In this document: positions 8,502-18,487 of the stretch, in pieces
Numbering within the stretch: position 1 is the first letter of the stretch
How the letters are laid out: every line of letters starts with the position of its first letter
DNA from: Salinicola aestuarinus
GTDB lineage: Bacteria > Pseudomonadota > Gammaproteobacteria > Pseudomonadales > Halomonadaceae
Assembly: GCF_003206645.1 (NCBI RefSeq)
Contig: NZ_PZJP01000003.1
Span: 1-64,000, forward strand
Direction of reading: 5' to 3'
DNA: 64,000 bases
The notes under the pieces: model-generated
What the model was told of the DNA's origin: nothing
The model's input: the letters and a program-made list of their open reading frames with translations, nothing else
The model's database searches: none
Position numbers and translations under genes: made by a program

Positions 8502-9989
8502 TCAGCGATCCAGGCGGGTGGAGACGAACTTGGTGTCAAGATATTCGTCGATGCCGTAGCGACCGCCCTCGCGACCCAGACCGCTATCCTTCACGCCGCC
8601 GAAGGGCGCCTGCGGGGTGGAGGGGCCGCCATCGTTGACGCCGACGATCCCGTAGTCGAGCGCCTCGGAGACCCGTGTCGCGCGACCGAGGTTGCGCGTC
8701 CAGAGATAGGCGGCGAGCCCGAACGGCGTGTCGTTGGCCTGACGGACTGCCTCGTCCTCATCGTCGAAGACGATCAGCGGTGCCACCGGGCCGAACGTCT
8801 CCTCCTGCATCACGCGCATGCCGGCGGTCACGCCGCTGAGCACCGTAGGCGCGACGAAAAAGCCTTCGACGTCGTGCTCTCGCGTCAGCCGTTTTGCGCC
8901 GCTGGCGAGCGCATCATCGATATGCGACTGCGCCTTGTCGCGGCCGGCCTGACTGACCAGCGGCCCGACCTGAGTCGATTCGCTCTCCGGCTCGCCCACG
9001 ACCAGGTCGTCCACTGCCGCTGCCAGACGCTCGGCGAAGGTGTCAAAGATAGCGCGCTGGACATAGATGCGGTTGGCGCAGACACAGGTCTGACCGCCGT
9101 TACGGAACTTGCTCGCCATGACCTCGGCGACGGCCGAATCGATGTCGGCATCGTCGAAGACCAGAAACGGTGCATGGCCGCCAAGCTCGAGCGACATTCG
9201 CTTCATAGTCGCGGCCGACTTGGCATAGAGGTGCTTGCCGACCGGCGTGCTGCCGGTGAACGTCACTTTGCGAATGCGCGCGTCATCCATCAGCAGGTCG
9301 CTGACCTCTGCCGGGCGCTCGGCGGTGATCACCTGGAACGCCTCGGCGGGGCCGCCGACCTGCTGCCACAGGCGAGCCAGCAGAATCGCGGTAATCGGTG
9401 TCTGCTCCGCCGGTTTGACGATGACCGAACAGCCAGCGGCGAGCCCCGGCGCCACCTTGCGGGTGATCATCGCCGCCGGGAAGTTCCACGGTGTGATGGC
9501 CAGCACCGGTCCCACCGGTTGGCGCAGCACGCTGAGTCGCTTGTCCGGGTGCTGGCTGGGCAGGATATCGCCATCGATACGCTTGGCCTGCTCGGCGTAC
9601 CACTCGAGAAAGCCCGCCGCGTAGTCGACCTCGCCCCGGGCCTCCTTGATTGGCTTGCCCATCTCACGGGTCATGGTCAGCGCCAGCAGCTCCTTGGCGT
9701 CGATCACCGCGCGGTGCCATGCCTTGAGCAGAGCGGCGCGTTCGAACGGGCTGACCTTGCGCCACGCTTCGAAACCGCGCTGCGCATTGTCCGCGGCAAG
9801 CCGCGCCTGCGCCACGCCACAGTCGCTGATCTCGGCGATGACGTCACCGCTGGCCGGCGAGCGCAGCGAATAGCGCTTGAGGTCGGTGTCGTCGAGACCC
9901 GGGATGACGGCGGTGTAGACGGTGTCGCCCGCCGGCGCCTCGAGGGTGTCATTGGCGAGCGTCTGGGAGGAGGCGTTACTAGCGGTCAT
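8502..9989 (-). CDS. gabD: NAD(P)-dependent succinate-semialdehyde dehydrogenase-type ALDH
   Basis: 495 residues. Highly GabD-like: WNFPAAMITRK in the Rossmann region, FTGSTPVGKHL, the general-base glutamate in LELGGHAPFLVFDDAD, the nucleophile in GGQTCVCANRIYVQ, and the C-terminal PFGGVKDSGLGREGG. The double-cysteine CVC form is typical of GabD. It would oxidise succinic semialdehyde to succinate; related semialdehydes such as glutarate semialdehyde remain possible. ATG at 9989 has GAGAG upstream and is preferred to an earlier in-frame codon. It is first in a run with the PucR regulator and HAD gene. No GABA aminotransferase partner is adjacent. Confidence 0.85.
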   Translation of the reverse strand: MTASNASSQTLANDTLEAPAGDTVYTAVIPGLDDTDLKRYSLRSPASGDVIAEISDCGVAQARLAADNAQRGFEAWRKVSPFERAALLKAWHRAVIDAKELLALTMTREMGKPIKEARGEVDYAAGFLEWYAEQAKRIDGDILPSQHPDKRLSVLRQPVGPVLAITPWNFPAAMITRKVAPGLAAGCSVIVKPAEQTPITAILLARLWQQVGGPAEAFQVITAERPAEVSDLLMDDARIRKVTFTGSTPVGKHLYAKSAATMKRMSLELGGHAPFLVFDDADIDSAVAEVMASKFRNGGQTCVCANRIYVQRAIFDTFAERLAAAVDDLVVGEPESESTQVGPLVSQAGRDKAQSHIDDALASGAKRLTREHDVEGFFVAPTVLSGVTAGMRVMQEETFGPVAPLIVFDDEDEAVRQANDTPFGLAAYLWTRNLGRATRVSEALDYGIVGVNDGGPSTPQAPFGGVKDSGLGREGGRYGIDEYLDTKFVSTRLDR

Positions 9990-10101
9990 GATATCTCTCA
10001 AATGGTCGGATCTACCGCCAGCCTAAACCGAGCGGCCCGCCAAGTCTTCCTATGAATGAGACGATAAAACCAAGGATTAATGCTACGAAAAGCCGGAATC
10101 T

Positions 10102-10875
10102 TCAAACCACCTGAATACGCTCCGCCTCAACGCTGGCCACGCGGTCCCGCCAGGCATGGCCCGGATTACCGGTGGTGAGAATCGTGTCGAACTCGCCGAG
10201 CTCGGCAAAGAGAGCGGCGCGGCGCACGTCGAGCTTGCTCTCGTCGGCGACCAGAATGGATCGCTCGGCATGTTCGATGGCCGCCTGCTTCGGTGCGACC
10301 TCGTGAAAGTGGAAGCAGCTGACGCCCTTCTCGGCGTGGACCCCCGCCGCCGAGATAAACGCCTTGTTAATTCCCAGCCGCCGAATCGCCGCGGTGACCT
10401 CCTGACCGCCAAAAGACTGCGAGGCGGAGAAATAGAGCCCGCCGAGCACGACGAGCCGTGCCTCGGGCGCCCGTTGGGTCACCGCGTTGGCGACGTTGAG
10501 CGCGTAGGTGACGATCGTCACCTGGGCTATCCGGGGGATCAGACTACAGAGCGTGAGCAGGGTGGTGCCGCAGTCCACGAAGAGGGTATCGCCCTCGTCG
10601 ATCAGCGTCGCCGCCCGCTCGCACAGCCGAGTCTTCGCCTGGGCGTAGCGGTCCTGCTGACTGGCAAGATCGTAGGCCGCGCCGAGCTGAGGGTGATCGG
10701 CGAGAATGAGATGCCCACCGATCGAGAGGATTGCGCCGCGACTGGCGGCGATATCCCGTCGTACGGTCATCTCCGAGACCTCGCAAAGCCTCGCCGCCTC
10801 GGCCAGCGGCAGCGTGCCACCCCGCCTTAATACATCGTGAAGCCACTCCAGTCTGACCGCGCTGCGTGCGCTCAT
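10102..10875 (-). CDS. deoR: DeoR-type repressor of the nucleoside operon
   Basis: 257 residues. The N-terminal DeoR helix-turn-helix is at about residues 8-45 (LAEAARLCEVSEMTVRRDI). The C-terminal sugar-isomerase-like effector domain has FVDCGTT and SAAGVHAEKGVSCF, the latter almost as in E. coli DeoR. In that system deoxyribose-5-phosphate is the inducer. The location next to tsx, nupC and the deo genes makes the assignment strong. It lies downstream of tsx on the same strand, with a hairpin between them, so it may be co-transcribed with tsx and autoregulated. Confidence 0.88.
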   Translation of the reverse strand: MSARSAVRLEWLHDVLRRGGTLPLAEAARLCEVSEMTVRRDIAASRGAILSIGGHLILADHPQLGAAYDLASQQDRYAQAKTRLCERAATLIDEGDTLFVDCGTTLLTLCSLIPRIAQVTIVTYALNVANAVTQRAPEARLVVLGGLYFSASQSFGGQEVTAAIRRLGINKAFISAAGVHAEKGVSCFHFHEVAPKQAAIEHAERSILVADESKLDVRRAALFAELGEFDTILTTGNPGHAWRDRVASVEAERIQVV

Positions 10876-10928
10876 CGATGTCCCTTACCGTTAAGCCGCG
10901 GGAGAAATGAAAAGGGCCGGGGACCAAC

Positions 10929-10962
10929 GTGCCGAGAGGCGCCCGCGGACGCCTCTCGGCAC
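10929..10962 (-). terminator. hairpin between tsx and deoR
   Basis: Perfect 13-bp stem, GTGCCGAGAGGCG paired with CGCCTCTCGGCAC, around an 8-base loop, just after tsx in the direction of transcription. There is no run of T after it, so partial termination or mRNA 3'-end protection of tsx is as likely as full termination. Confidence 0.55.
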
Positions 10963-11023
10963 AAACTCGCGAAGACGAACCGCCCTGACACTGGATCAGG
11001 ACGACACGCTCGGCACACCCGGG

Positions 11024-12046
11024 TCAGAACTGCCAGCCGACGCCGAAGTAGTAGCCCCAGCCGGTCGAGCGCAGCTCGAAGCTGTCGCCATGGGTATCCG
11101 GGAACGGCGCTGTCACACCGTCGTTCCATTGACCGCCATTGTGGAAATAGCGCGCCACGGCCATGAAGCGCAGGTGCGTGAACTGGTACAGCAGCACGTT
11201 GGTCGCCACCGTCGACTCGTTGGTACGCGAGGGATCCTTGTCGCCGAGATCCGAACCGAAGTCGTGATTGGTAAAGCCGACGTAGACCAGAGAAGCGCCG
11301 TTATCGAACGACCCGAGCGGGTAGGAGTAGTTGAGCTGGGCGCGGTAACCATCCCAGGAGTGCTCATTGGCCGCCCCGTAGTTTTCCCACTGCCGCCGCT
11401 TGTACAGATTGAGTGACAGCCCTAGCGGCGAACCGGTATCGAAGTCCGCGCCGAGACCGGCGTAGAGCGTGTTTTGACGGTTCTCGGTGTTATGGCCCCA
11501 ATCGAAGATGTAGTCGAAAGCGACGAACCACTCCTTGACCGGACCGACGCTGAGATCGCGACCGACCATGTCGTCGATCGAGAGCTTTGGCTCGAGCTCC
11601 ATGAAGACCGGGGAGCCGTTGTCGAAGATGCCACTGTCGGCACCGTTGCCCACGCCGAAGAATTTTGGAAAGTCGATATAGCCGTAGAGGTCGAGCGGCC
11701 CCTTGCGACCGAAGAATTCGTACTCGAGGTAGATATCATCGACCTGCTGCGGCCCGAAGCGGATGTTCTTGCTTCCGATCGCGGTCAGGTTCTGATGATA
11801 CCAGTCGGAGAGATAGGGGCTGTCGGCGGTCTGCTCCGGCGATGTCGGCCCCTCCGCCGGCGTCTCCTGCTCGATGACCGGCGCGGCGCTCTCCTCGTCC
11901 GCACTCTGCTGGGCATGGGCCGCCTGCAGCGGTACGAGTGCCGCTGCCACCACACCGAGTGCGGCCAGCAGCGAGCTACGCGTCATTACCGGCTGACGCA
12001 GGGGCGACGGCGCGCCGCCCGGCTCTGAGGTTCGGTCCGTTACCAT
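11024..12046 (-). CDS. tsx: Tsx-like nucleoside-specific outer membrane channel
   Basis: 340 residues. A signal peptide follows a somewhat long N-region, with MTRSSLLAALGVVAAAL then AHAQ as cleavage site near residue 46. The mature part is beta-rich with many aromatic girdle residues and ends in the terminal phenylalanine (GWQF) of outer membrane barrels. Tsx-family features include LYGYIDFPKFFG, MELEPKLSIDD and FDYIFDWG. ATG at 12046 is kept because AGGGGA precedes it by five bases; an internal ATG at 11986 lacks a ribosome site. A short Pro/Glu-rich linker follows the signal. Function: facilitated diffusion of nucleosides into the periplasm for NupC. Confidence 0.88.
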   Translation of the reverse strand: MVTDRTSEPGGAPSPLRQPVMTRSSLLAALGVVAAALVPLQAAHAQQSADEESAAPVIEQETPAEGPTSPEQTADSPYLSDWYHQNLTAIGSKNIRFGPQQVDDIYLEYEFFGRKGPLDLYGYIDFPKFFGVGNGADSGIFDNGSPVFMELEPKLSIDDMVGRDLSVGPVKEWFVAFDYIFDWGHNTENRQNTLYAGLGADFDTGSPLGLSLNLYKRRQWENYGAANEHSWDGYRAQLNYSYPLGSFDNGASLVYVGFTNHDFGSDLGDKDPSRTNESTVATNVLLYQFTHLRFMAVARYFHNGGQWNDGVTAPFPDTHGDSFELRSTGWGYYFGVGWQF

Positions 12047-12420
12047 GTGATCCCCTGGATTGTTGTTGTCGCCCGATCAAAATTGTCGTTGTTGCCCGGA
12101 CCGATCTCGCGCTGCCGATCCTGATGGCGAGCTCGCAGGACGCCCGTTCGTAAAGCTGTCGTCGAGCACTGTGACTGTCCGACCTGCCGACGTCCTGCCA
12201 AGAGGACGGGCGGTGACCCCGCCAGTCGATTCGCAAGACCGTCGAGAGTCGCAGCCCCCGCACGGCGGGCGATGCGGCGCGCGGCGCTGTCTGGACGAAA
12301 TCACTCTATTGTCTTGTGATTGCAAAAACAATAAGTGACTCGACAAACGCTAAAATGTTAAAAATCGCACATAACCGAGCGTATCCTCACCCTTAGAATC
12401 TCTCTTAGAAGGACAACAAC
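12047..12420. promoter_or_regulatory. divergent control region tsx / nupC
   Basis: On the nupC side, a CRP-like site TGTGA-N6-AAACA (12315-12330, centre 12322.5) lies 41 bases before the predicted start of a TAAAAT -10 box (12351-12356), the spacing of a class II CRP promoter; no good -35 is present. An inverted repeat TATTGT-N15-ACAATA (12307-12333), extended by TCACT and AGTGA outside, overlaps it. Two direct CTTAGAA copies (12392-12398 and 12404-12410) are 12 bp apart just before the nupC start; TTAGAA resembles the E. coli DeoR half-site. On the tsx side, two 16-bp direct repeats of the form ATTGT-CGTTGTTGCCC (12059-12074 and 12082-12097, two mismatches) lie in the leader. Confidence 0.5.
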
Positions 12421-13692
12421 ATGACACTTCTAATGGGCCTGGTCGGCGTCGTGGCACTACTGCTGATCGCGCTGGCGTTCTCCAGCGATCGCAAGGCGAT
12501 CCGCATACGCACCGTGGCGGGTGCCTTCCTCATTCAGGCCGCCATCGGTGCTTTCGTGCTCTACCTGCCATTCGGTAAGGGCGTGCTCGAGTCAATATCT
12601 AGCGACGTCAGCCAGGTCATCAGCTATGCCAACGACGGCATCGCGTTTCTTTTTGGCGGGCTCGCCGACCCCAGCAACGTCGGCTTCATCTTCGCGTTCA
12701 AGGTGCTGCCGATCATCATCTTTTTCTCTTCGCTGACTGCGGTGCTCTACTACCTGGGCATCATGCAGTTGGTAGTGCGTATGCTCGGCGGCGCGCTGCA
12801 GAAAGTGCTGCGCACTTCGCGCACCGAATCGCTCTCGGCGACCGCCAACATTTTCGTCGGACAGACCGAGGCGCCGCTGGTCGTCCGGCCCTTCCTCAAC
12901 AGCATGACCCGCTCGGAGCTTTTCGCCGTGATGTGTGGCGGACTCGCCTCCGTCGCGGGGTCAGTGCTCGCCGGCTACGCCGAACTAGGCATTCCGATCG
13001 AATATCTCATTGCCGCTTCCTTCATGGCGGCGCCGGGCGGTCTCCTCTTCGCCAAGATTCTGGTGCCGGAGACCGAGACCCCGGACGACGATACCGAGCG
13101 CGCCAACGCGGCGATGGAGGCCGAAGACAAACCCGCCAACGTGCTCGACGCCGCCGCCACCGGCGCCACCTCGGGGCTGATGCTGGCCGCCAACGTGGGC
13201 GCCATGCTGCTGGCGTTCATCGGTCTGATCGCACTGGTCGACGGCATTCTCGGCGGCGTCGGCGGCTGGTTCGGCATGGACAATCTCAGCCTGTCGCTGA
13301 TCCTCGGCTGGCTCTTCTCGCCACTGGCCTTCCTACTCGGCATCCCCTGGAACGAGGCGACGCTGGCGGGGTCGTTCATCGGCCAGAAACTGGTGGTCAA
13401 CGAGTTCGTCGCCTATATCAACCTGGCGCCTTACATCAGCGGTGAAACGGTGGTCGAAGCGACCGGCGAGGCGATGTCGGCCCATACCGCGGCGATTCTG
13501 TCATTTGCGCTGTGTGGCTTTGCCAACCTGTCGTCGATCGCGATCCTGCTCGGCGGCCTCGGCACGCTGGCCCCCGCCCGCCGCCCGGAAATCGCCCGCT
13601 ACGGCCTCAAGGCAGTGCTCGCCGGCACTCTCTCCAACCTGATGTCGGCCACGCTCGCGGGTATTTTCCTGGCGCTTGCCGGCGCGGCATGA
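12421..13692 (+). CDS. nupC: NupC concentrative nucleoside transporter
   Basis: 423 residues, inner-membrane CNT family, proton- or sodium-coupled nucleoside uptake. Hydrophobic helices run throughout, with family motifs [12 protein letters not shown] (~residues 146-157), [11 protein letters not shown], an [12 protein letters not shown] segment, and a C-terminal [17 protein letters not shown] charged cytoplasmic loop rich in Asp/Glu sits near residues 218-240. AGAAGGA precedes the ATG and overlaps the second CTTAGAA element, so a bound repressor could also cover the ribosome site region. It is the first gene of the plus-strand deo cluster; deoC follows after 156 bp containing a hairpin. Confidence 0.92.
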   Translation: MTLLMGLVGVVALLLIALAFSSDRKAIRIRTVAGAFLIQAAIGAFVLYLPFGKGVLESISSDVSQVISYANDGIAFLFGGLADPSNVGFIFAFKVLPIIIFFSSLTAVLYYLGIMQLVVRMLGGALQKVLRTSRTESLSATANIFVGQTEAPLVVRPFLNSMTRSELFAVMCGGLASVAGSVLAGYAELGIPIEYLIAASFMAAPGGLLFAKILVPETETPDDDTERANAAMEAEDKPANVLDAAATGATSGLMLAANVGAMLLAFIGLIALVDGILGGVGGWFGMDNLSLSLILGWLFSPLAFLLGIPWNEATLAGSFIGQKLVVNEFVAYINLAPYISGETVVEATGEAMSAHTAAILSFALCGFANLSSIAILLGGLGTLAPARRPEIARYGLKAVLAGTLSNLMSATLAGIFLALAGAA

Positions 13693-13793
13693 GTTCAGCG
13701 GCGCAGGCGGCAAACCGCCCGCGCCGCTTCGGCTCTCGCCGATATCCCGTCATGACCGGGCAGCCGTTGGCCGGCCCGATGACAGATTTCCGC

Positions 13794-13817
13794 CGAGACG
13801 ACCCCCGGGTCGTCTCG
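13794..13817 (+). other. intercistronic hairpin nupC-deoC
   Basis: Perfect inverted repeat CGAGACGACCC-CC-GGGTCGTCTCG, 30 bases before the deoC start. There is no T-run, so it is not a standard terminator. It could set the nupC/deoC expression ratio by protecting or processing the mRNA. Confidence 0.5.
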
Positions 13818-13848
13818 CGACCCTTCGATCGACCCGGGAGTGCTTTCG

Positions 13849-14622
13849 ATGATGACCACCGCGCGCGCCGCCGAGCTGGCGCTTGCCATGATGGATCTCA
13901 CCTCGCTCAACGATGACGACAGCGACGCCGAGATCGCCGCGCTCTGCCAGCGCACGCGAACGCCCCACGGCGCGCCGGCGGCGGTCTGCGTCTATCCCGC
14001 CTTCGTCGAGGCCGCCGAGCGCGAGCTTGGCGAAATGGGCCTGCGCGACAGCGTGAGGATCGCCACCGTGACCAACTTTCCCGACGGCAGCGTCGACGTC
14101 GACCGCGCCACTCGCGAGACCAGAGCCGCAGTCGCCGCCGGGGCGGAGGAGGTCGATGTCGTCTTTCCCTACGAGGCGCTCAAGAACGGCGACGCCGAGT
14201 CCGGGCGAGCGCTGGTCGAGGCGTGCCGTGAGGCGTGCGGCGACCGCCTGCTCAAGGTGATCCTGGAAACCGGCGAGCTCGAAGACCCGACGCTGATTCG
14301 CCAGGCGGCCGACATTGCGCTGGCTGCCGGGGCAGATTTCCTCAAGACCTCCACTGGCAAGGTCGCGGTCAACGCCACGCTCGAAGCCGCCGAGATCCTG
14401 CTCATCGCGATCCGTGATAGTGGCCGTAACGTCGGCTTCAAGGCCGCCGGCGGTATCCGAACCACCGATGACGCCAAAAGCTATCTGGAACTCGCCGAAC
14501 GATTGATGGGCGAGGCCTGGCTGACACCGGCACACTTCCGCTTCGGCGCCTCGGGACTGCTCGATTCGCTACTGGCGACGCTCGACGGCCGACCCGACCA
14601 GCCAACCGTCGGCGGCTATTGA
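13849..14622 (+). CDS. deoC: deoxyribose-phosphate aldolase
   Basis: 257 residues. It cleaves 2-deoxyribose-5-phosphate into acetaldehyde and glyceraldehyde-3-phosphate. The Schiff-base lysine is in FLKTSTGK, the proton-relay lysine in GFKAAGGIRT, and the N-terminal MDLTSLNDDD matches the usual DLT-L-D start. The start is ATG 13849, with GGGAG eight bases upstream; a GTG at 13840 in the same frame overlaps that ribosome site and is rejected. It is the end point of the nucleoside pathway encoded here. The 96-bp gap to deoA is short enough for one transcript. Confidence 0.93.
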   Translation: MMTTARAAELALAMMDLTSLNDDDSDAEIAALCQRTRTPHGAPAAVCVYPAFVEAAERELGEMGLRDSVRIATVTNFPDGSVDVDRATRETRAAVAAGAEEVDVVFPYEALKNGDAESGRALVEACREACGDRLLKVILETGELEDPTLIRQAADIALAAGADFLKTSTGKVAVNATLEAAEILLIAIRDSGRNVGFKAAGGIRTTDDAKSYLELAERLMGEAWLTPAHFRFGASGLLDSLLATLDGRPDQPTVGGY

Positions 14623-14718
14623 GCGACATCCCGGCGGTCATCAACATCGCCAACAGCGCGGGCAGGTTTCGACGCGTGGCCCACGTCGACACTGTGAGTC
14701 GGTAAGGCGGGAAACAGC

Positions 14719-16050
14719 ATGCTCATTCAGGAAATCATCCGTCGCAAGCGCGACGGCCAGACACTCAGCCGCAAGATGCTCGATCTGATCACGCAGGGCA
14801 TCACGGACGGCAGCATCGGCGACGCCCAGATCGGCGCCTTCGCCATGGCGGTGTATCTCAACGGCATGGATCGCGACGAATCGGTGGCGCTGACCGAATC
14901 GATCCGTGACTCGGGCCAGGTGATGCACTGGCACGATCTCGAGTTGCCGGGTCCGGTACTCGACAAGCACTCGACCGGGGGCGTCGGCGACCTGGTCTCG
15001 CTGGTGCTCGGTCCCTGGGTCGCCGCCTGCGGCGGTCACGTTCCCATGGTCTCGGGTCGTGGGCTCGGCCATACCGGCGGCACGCTGGACAAACTCGAGT
15101 CGATCCCCGGCTACGACATCGCCCCCTGCGACGCCACCTTCCGCCGGCTGGTGAAGGAAGTGGGCGTGGCGATCATCGGTCAGACCGGCTCTCTCGCCCC
15201 TGCCGACAAACGTCTCTACGGCGTACGCGACGTCACCGCAACGGTGGAGTCGATTCCACTGATCGTCGCCTCGATCCTGGGCAAGAAGCTCGCCTGCGGT
15301 CTCGACACGCTGGTGATGGACGTCAAGGTGGGCAGCGGCGCCTTCATGCCGACGCCGGCAGCCTCCCGGGAGCTGGCTGAGGCCATCGTCGCCATCGGCG
15401 GCGATGCCGGCACCCGCACCAGCGTGCTGCTCACCGACATGAACCAGCCGTTGGCCGATTGCGCGGGTAACGCCCTGGAGGTTCACGCGGCGTTGCGAGT
15501 GCTGCGCGGCGAAGACACGTCGTCGAGGCTCTACGCCGTGACGCAGTCGCTTGCCGCCGAAATGCTGGTGCAGGCCGGTCTCGCTGGCGACGACGCGGAC
15601 GCCCGGCGCCTTCTGGATCGCGCGCTGAACAGCGGTGAGGCGCTGGAGCGCTTCTCGCGCATGGTGCACGGCCTCGGCGGACCCGCCGATCTGGCCGACC
15701 GCGCCTGCCATCATCTCGCCGAGGCGCCGGTGAGCCTGGACATCGAGGCAGACTGCACCGGCGTGATCAGTGCAATCGACACCCGCGAACTCGGCATGGG
15801 CGTGGTCGAACTCGGCGGCGGTCGGCGCAACCCGGGGGACGCCATCGATCCGGCGGTCGGCCTCTCGCGCATCGCGGCGCTGGGGGAGCGGGTCGAGCCC
15901 GGTCAGCCGCTGCTGCGACTGCATGCCCGCGACCGCGCCGACGCCGAGGCGGTCACCAGCCGACTCCGCCGCGCCTTCAGCGTGAGCGAGACGCCCACCG
16001 ACACCCCACCGCTCGTCCACGCGACCCTGCGCCCGGAGGCAACGGCATGA
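14719..16050 (+). CDS. deoA: thymidine phosphorylase
   Basis: 443 residues. It converts thymidine or deoxyuridine plus phosphate to the base plus deoxyribose-1-phosphate. The phosphate-binding signature KHSTGGVGD is near residue 80, [20 protein letters not shown] follows (thymidine/pyrimidine phosphorylase signature), and [12 protein letters not shown] is in the alpha/beta domain. The N-terminal helical domain [16 protein letters not shown] is complete. deoB begins inside its stop codon (ATGA), so the two are translationally coupled. Confidence 0.94.
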   Translation: MLIQEIIRRKRDGQTLSRKMLDLITQGITDGSIGDAQIGAFAMAVYLNGMDRDESVALTESIRDSGQVMHWHDLELPGPVLDKHSTGGVGDLVSLVLGPWVAACGGHVPMVSGRGLGHTGGTLDKLESIPGYDIAPCDATFRRLVKEVGVAIIGQTGSLAPADKRLYGVRDVTATVESIPLIVASILGKKLACGLDTLVMDVKVGSGAFMPTPAASRELAEAIVAIGGDAGTRTSVLLTDMNQPLADCAGNALEVHAALRVLRGEDTSSRLYAVTQSLAAEMLVQAGLAGDDADARRLLDRALNSGEALERFSRMVHGLGGPADLADRACHHLAEAPVSLDIEADCTGVISAIDTRELGMGVVELGGGRRNPGDAIDPAVGLSRIAALGERVEPGQPLLRLHARDRADAEAVTSRLRRAFSVSETPTDTPPLVHATLRPEATA

Positions 16051-17315
16051 CCCAGGACTCCGCTATGATCTCAGGCACAACGATTGCTCGACCCGGCCAG
16101 CGCGCGGTGCTGCTGGTGCTCGACTCCTTCGGTATCGGCAACGCACCGGATGCAAAAGCCTACGGTGATGCCGGCGCCGATACGCTGGGTCACATCGCCC
16201 GCGTTCGCGCTGACGCCGGCCGACCGCTCGAACTGCCCAACCTCGCCGCGCTCGGGCTCTACCAGGCTCACCGGCTGGCGACCGGCGAGTGGGCGGCCGG
16301 CATCGATCCGCCCCAGGCTATCAACGGTAGCTGGGCGTCAGCGCAGGAGATCTCGTCGGGCAAGGACACGCCGTCAGGCCACTGGGAGATCGCCGGCGTC
16401 CCGGCGCGCTTCGAATGGGGCTACTTCACCGAGCGCGAAGCGAGCTTCCCCGCCGAGCTGCTCGAGGCGCTGGTTCAGCGTGCCGAGCTGCCCGGCGTGC
16501 TTGGTAACTGCCACGCCTCCGGCGTCCCGGTGATCGAGTCATTGGGCACGGAGCATATCGAGAGCGGCAAGCCGATCGTCTATACCTCGGCGGACTCGGT
16601 GTTCCAGATCGCCGCCCACGAGACCCACTTCGGTCTCGAGCGGCTCTACACGCTCTGCGAAATCGCTCGCGAACTGCTGATGCCCTACAACATCGGCCGC
16701 GTGATCGCCCGGCCTTTCGTCGGCGAGACAGTGGAGACCTTCGAGCGCACCGGCAATCGCCGCGACTACGCCATCGAACCGCCCACTCCCACGGTGCTCT
16801 CGAGACTCGATGACGCCGGCGGCCGGGTGATCGGCGTCGGCAAGATCGGCGATATCTACGCCCACTGCGGCGTCAGCGAAGTGCGCAAGGCCCACGGCCA
16901 TGATGCCCTGTTCGAGGCTACCCTCGGCGCGATCGACGACGCCGTGCCGCGCACCCTGGTGATGACCAACTTCGTCGACTTCGACACGCTCTACGGCCAC
17001 CGCCGCGATCCCGAGGGCTACGCGGCGGCACTGGAAGCCTTCGACCGCCGCCTGCCAGAGGTTCAGGCCAGGCTCGGCCCCGAGGATCTCTTGATCCTCA
17101 CCGCTGACCACGGCAACGACCCCACCTGGCGCGGCAACGATCACACCCGCGAGCAGGTGCCGGTGCTGATGCAGGGTGCCGGGCTTGCCGCCGGTGGCTA
17201 CGGCATACGCGAAACCTATGCCGATATCGGCCAGACGCTGGCTGACTATTTCGACCTGCCCGCCATGGACGACGGCCGCTCGCTGCTGGGCGAGCGGCCG
17301 CGAGGAGAGAACTGA
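16047..17315 (+). CDS. deoB: phosphopentomutase
   Basis: 422 residues, a cytoplasmic metalloenzyme of the alkaline phosphatase superfamily that moves the phosphate of (deoxy)ribose-1-phosphate to position 5. Metal site motifs are [13 protein letters not shown] near residue 25 (preceded by ~18 residues that may be dispensable), [11 protein letters not shown] with the phosphorylated threonine, and C-terminal [19 protein letters not shown]. The ATGA overlap with deoA and the TGATG overlap with deoD place it firmly in the operon. Confidence 0.94.
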   Translation: MTQDSAMISGTTIARPGQRAVLLVLDSFGIGNAPDAKAYGDAGADTLGHIARVRADAGRPLELPNLAALGLYQAHRLATGEWAAGIDPPQAINGSWASAQEISSGKDTPSGHWEIAGVPARFEWGYFTEREASFPAELLEALVQRAELPGVLGNCHASGVPVIESLGTEHIESGKPIVYTSADSVFQIAAHETHFGLERLYTLCEIARELLMPYNIGRVIARPFVGETVETFERTGNRRDYAIEPPTPTVLSRLDDAGGRVIGVGKIGDIYAHCGVSEVRKAHGHDALFEATLGAIDDAVPRTLVMTNFVDFDTLYGHRRDPEGYAAALEAFDRRLPEVQARLGPEDLLILTADHGNDPTWRGNDHTREQVPVLMQGAGLAAGGYGIRETYADIGQTLADYFDLPAMDDGRSLLGERPRGEN

Positions 17316-18043
17316 TGGCTACACCGCATATCGAAGCGCGTGACGGCGATTTCGCCGACACCGTGCTGATGCCCGGCGACCCGCTGCGCGCCGAGTTCAT
17401 CGCCGAGACGTTTCTCGACGACGTCGTCTGCGTCAATCGGGTGCGCAACATGCTCGCTTTCACCGGCACCTATCGCGGTCGTCGAATCTCGGTGATGGGC
17501 AGCGGCATGGGGATTCCGTCACTCTCGATCTACGCCAAGGAGCTGATCACCGAGTACGGCGTCAAACGACTGGTCCGCGTCGGCTCGTGTGGCGCGGTGC
17601 GCGACGACGTGGCGGTCAACGACATCGTCATCGGCATGGGCGCCTGCACCGACTCCCGCGTCAACCGCACCCGCTTCAACGGCCACGACTTCGCCGCCAT
17701 TGCCGATTTCGGCCTCACCCGCCACACCGTTGACGCCGCCGCTGAGCGCGGCACCCCGACCCAGGTCGGCAACCTGTTCTCGGCGGATCTGTTCTATACC
17801 CCGGACGTCGATTTCTTCCAGACGATGAAACGTCTCGGCATTCTCGGCGTCGAGATGGAGGCCGCCGGGCTCTACGGGGTGGCCGCCGAGTTCGGCGCCC
17901 GGGCGCTGACGGTGTGTACCGTCTCCGATCACATCCTGAAAGACGAGGCGCTCGACGCCCAGACGCGCCAGACCGGCTTCGCCGAGATGATGACGATTAC
18001 CCTGGATGGCCTGCTGCGCGACGACGAGGAGCAAGCCCAATGA
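17315..18043 (+). CDS. deoD: purine nucleoside phosphorylase, DeoD type
   Basis: 242 residues, the length of the hexameric bacterial family. Features: [23 protein letters not shown] for phosphate binding, [16 protein letters not shown] for ribose binding, and VSDHI with the catalytic aspartate. It releases purine base and (deoxy)ribose-1-phosphate from inosine, guanosine, adenosine and deoxy forms. It starts within the deoB stop and its own stop overlaps the cdd start. GGAGAG serves as ribosome site inside deoB. Confidence 0.94.
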   Translation: MATPHIEARDGDFADTVLMPGDPLRAEFIAETFLDDVVCVNRVRNMLAFTGTYRGRRISVMGSGMGIPSLSIYAKELITEYGVKRLVRVGSCGAVRDDVAVNDIVIGMGACTDSRVNRTRFNGHDFAAIADFGLTRHTVDAAAERGTPTQVGNLFSADLFYTPDVDFFQTMKRLGILGVEMEAAGLYGVAAEFGARALTVCTVSDHILKDEALDAQTRQTGFAEMMTITLDGLLRDDEEQAQ

Positions 18044-18483
18044 GTCAGTCAACCCAAGAGACTGCCATCGCGGTCAGTGATGACATTCGACGCGCCGCGC
18101 TCGACGTGCGCGCCAACGCCTACGTGCCCTACTCCGATCACCCGGTGGGGGCGGTACTGATCAGCGACAGCGGGCGCACCTACGCCGGCTGCAACGTCGA
18201 GAGCGCCAACTACAAGGGGCTCTGTGCCGAAGGGAGCGCCATCGCTGCGCTGGTCTCCAACGGCGAGCGAGTGATCAAGGAGATCTACGTCATCGGGCCC
18301 GGGGCGCATCTGTGCACGCCCTGCGGCGACTGCCGCCAGCGCATTCGCGAGTTCGCCACGGTCGATACGCGCATCGTGGTGCTCGACGGCGACGGCGCCC
18401 CGCTCAAGCAGTACCGCATGGACGAGCTGCTGCCCGACTCCTTCGGCCCGGAGAATCTCGACAAACGCTCACCGATGGGCTGA
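18040..18483 (+). CDS. cdd: cytidine deaminase, small tetrameric type
   Basis: 147 residues. It deaminates (deoxy)cytidine to (deoxy)uridine, the substrate for the phosphorylase route. The Zn site is [12 protein letters not shown] (Cys, catalytic Glu) and [21 protein letters not shown] and [11 protein letters not shown] bind nucleoside, and the C-terminal SFGPENLDK is the usual tail. The start ATG 18040 overlaps the deoD stop (ATGA). The frame is open further upstream inside deoD, but the family begins here. Confidence 0.93.
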   Translation: MSQSTQETAIAVSDDIRRAALDVRANAYVPYSDHPVGAVLISDSGRTYAGCNVESANYKGLCAEGSAIAALVSNGERVIKEIYVIGPGAHLCTPCGDCRQRIREFATVDTRIVVLDGDGAPLKQYRMDELLPDSFGPENLDKRSPMG

Positions 18484-18487
18484 CGCC

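Noticed and set aside
8501..8539. TTG start at 8539 for the PucR regulator
   Set aside because: It would overlap the dehydrogenase by 38 bases and add residues outside the family; the GTG at 8500 just after the stop is better placed.
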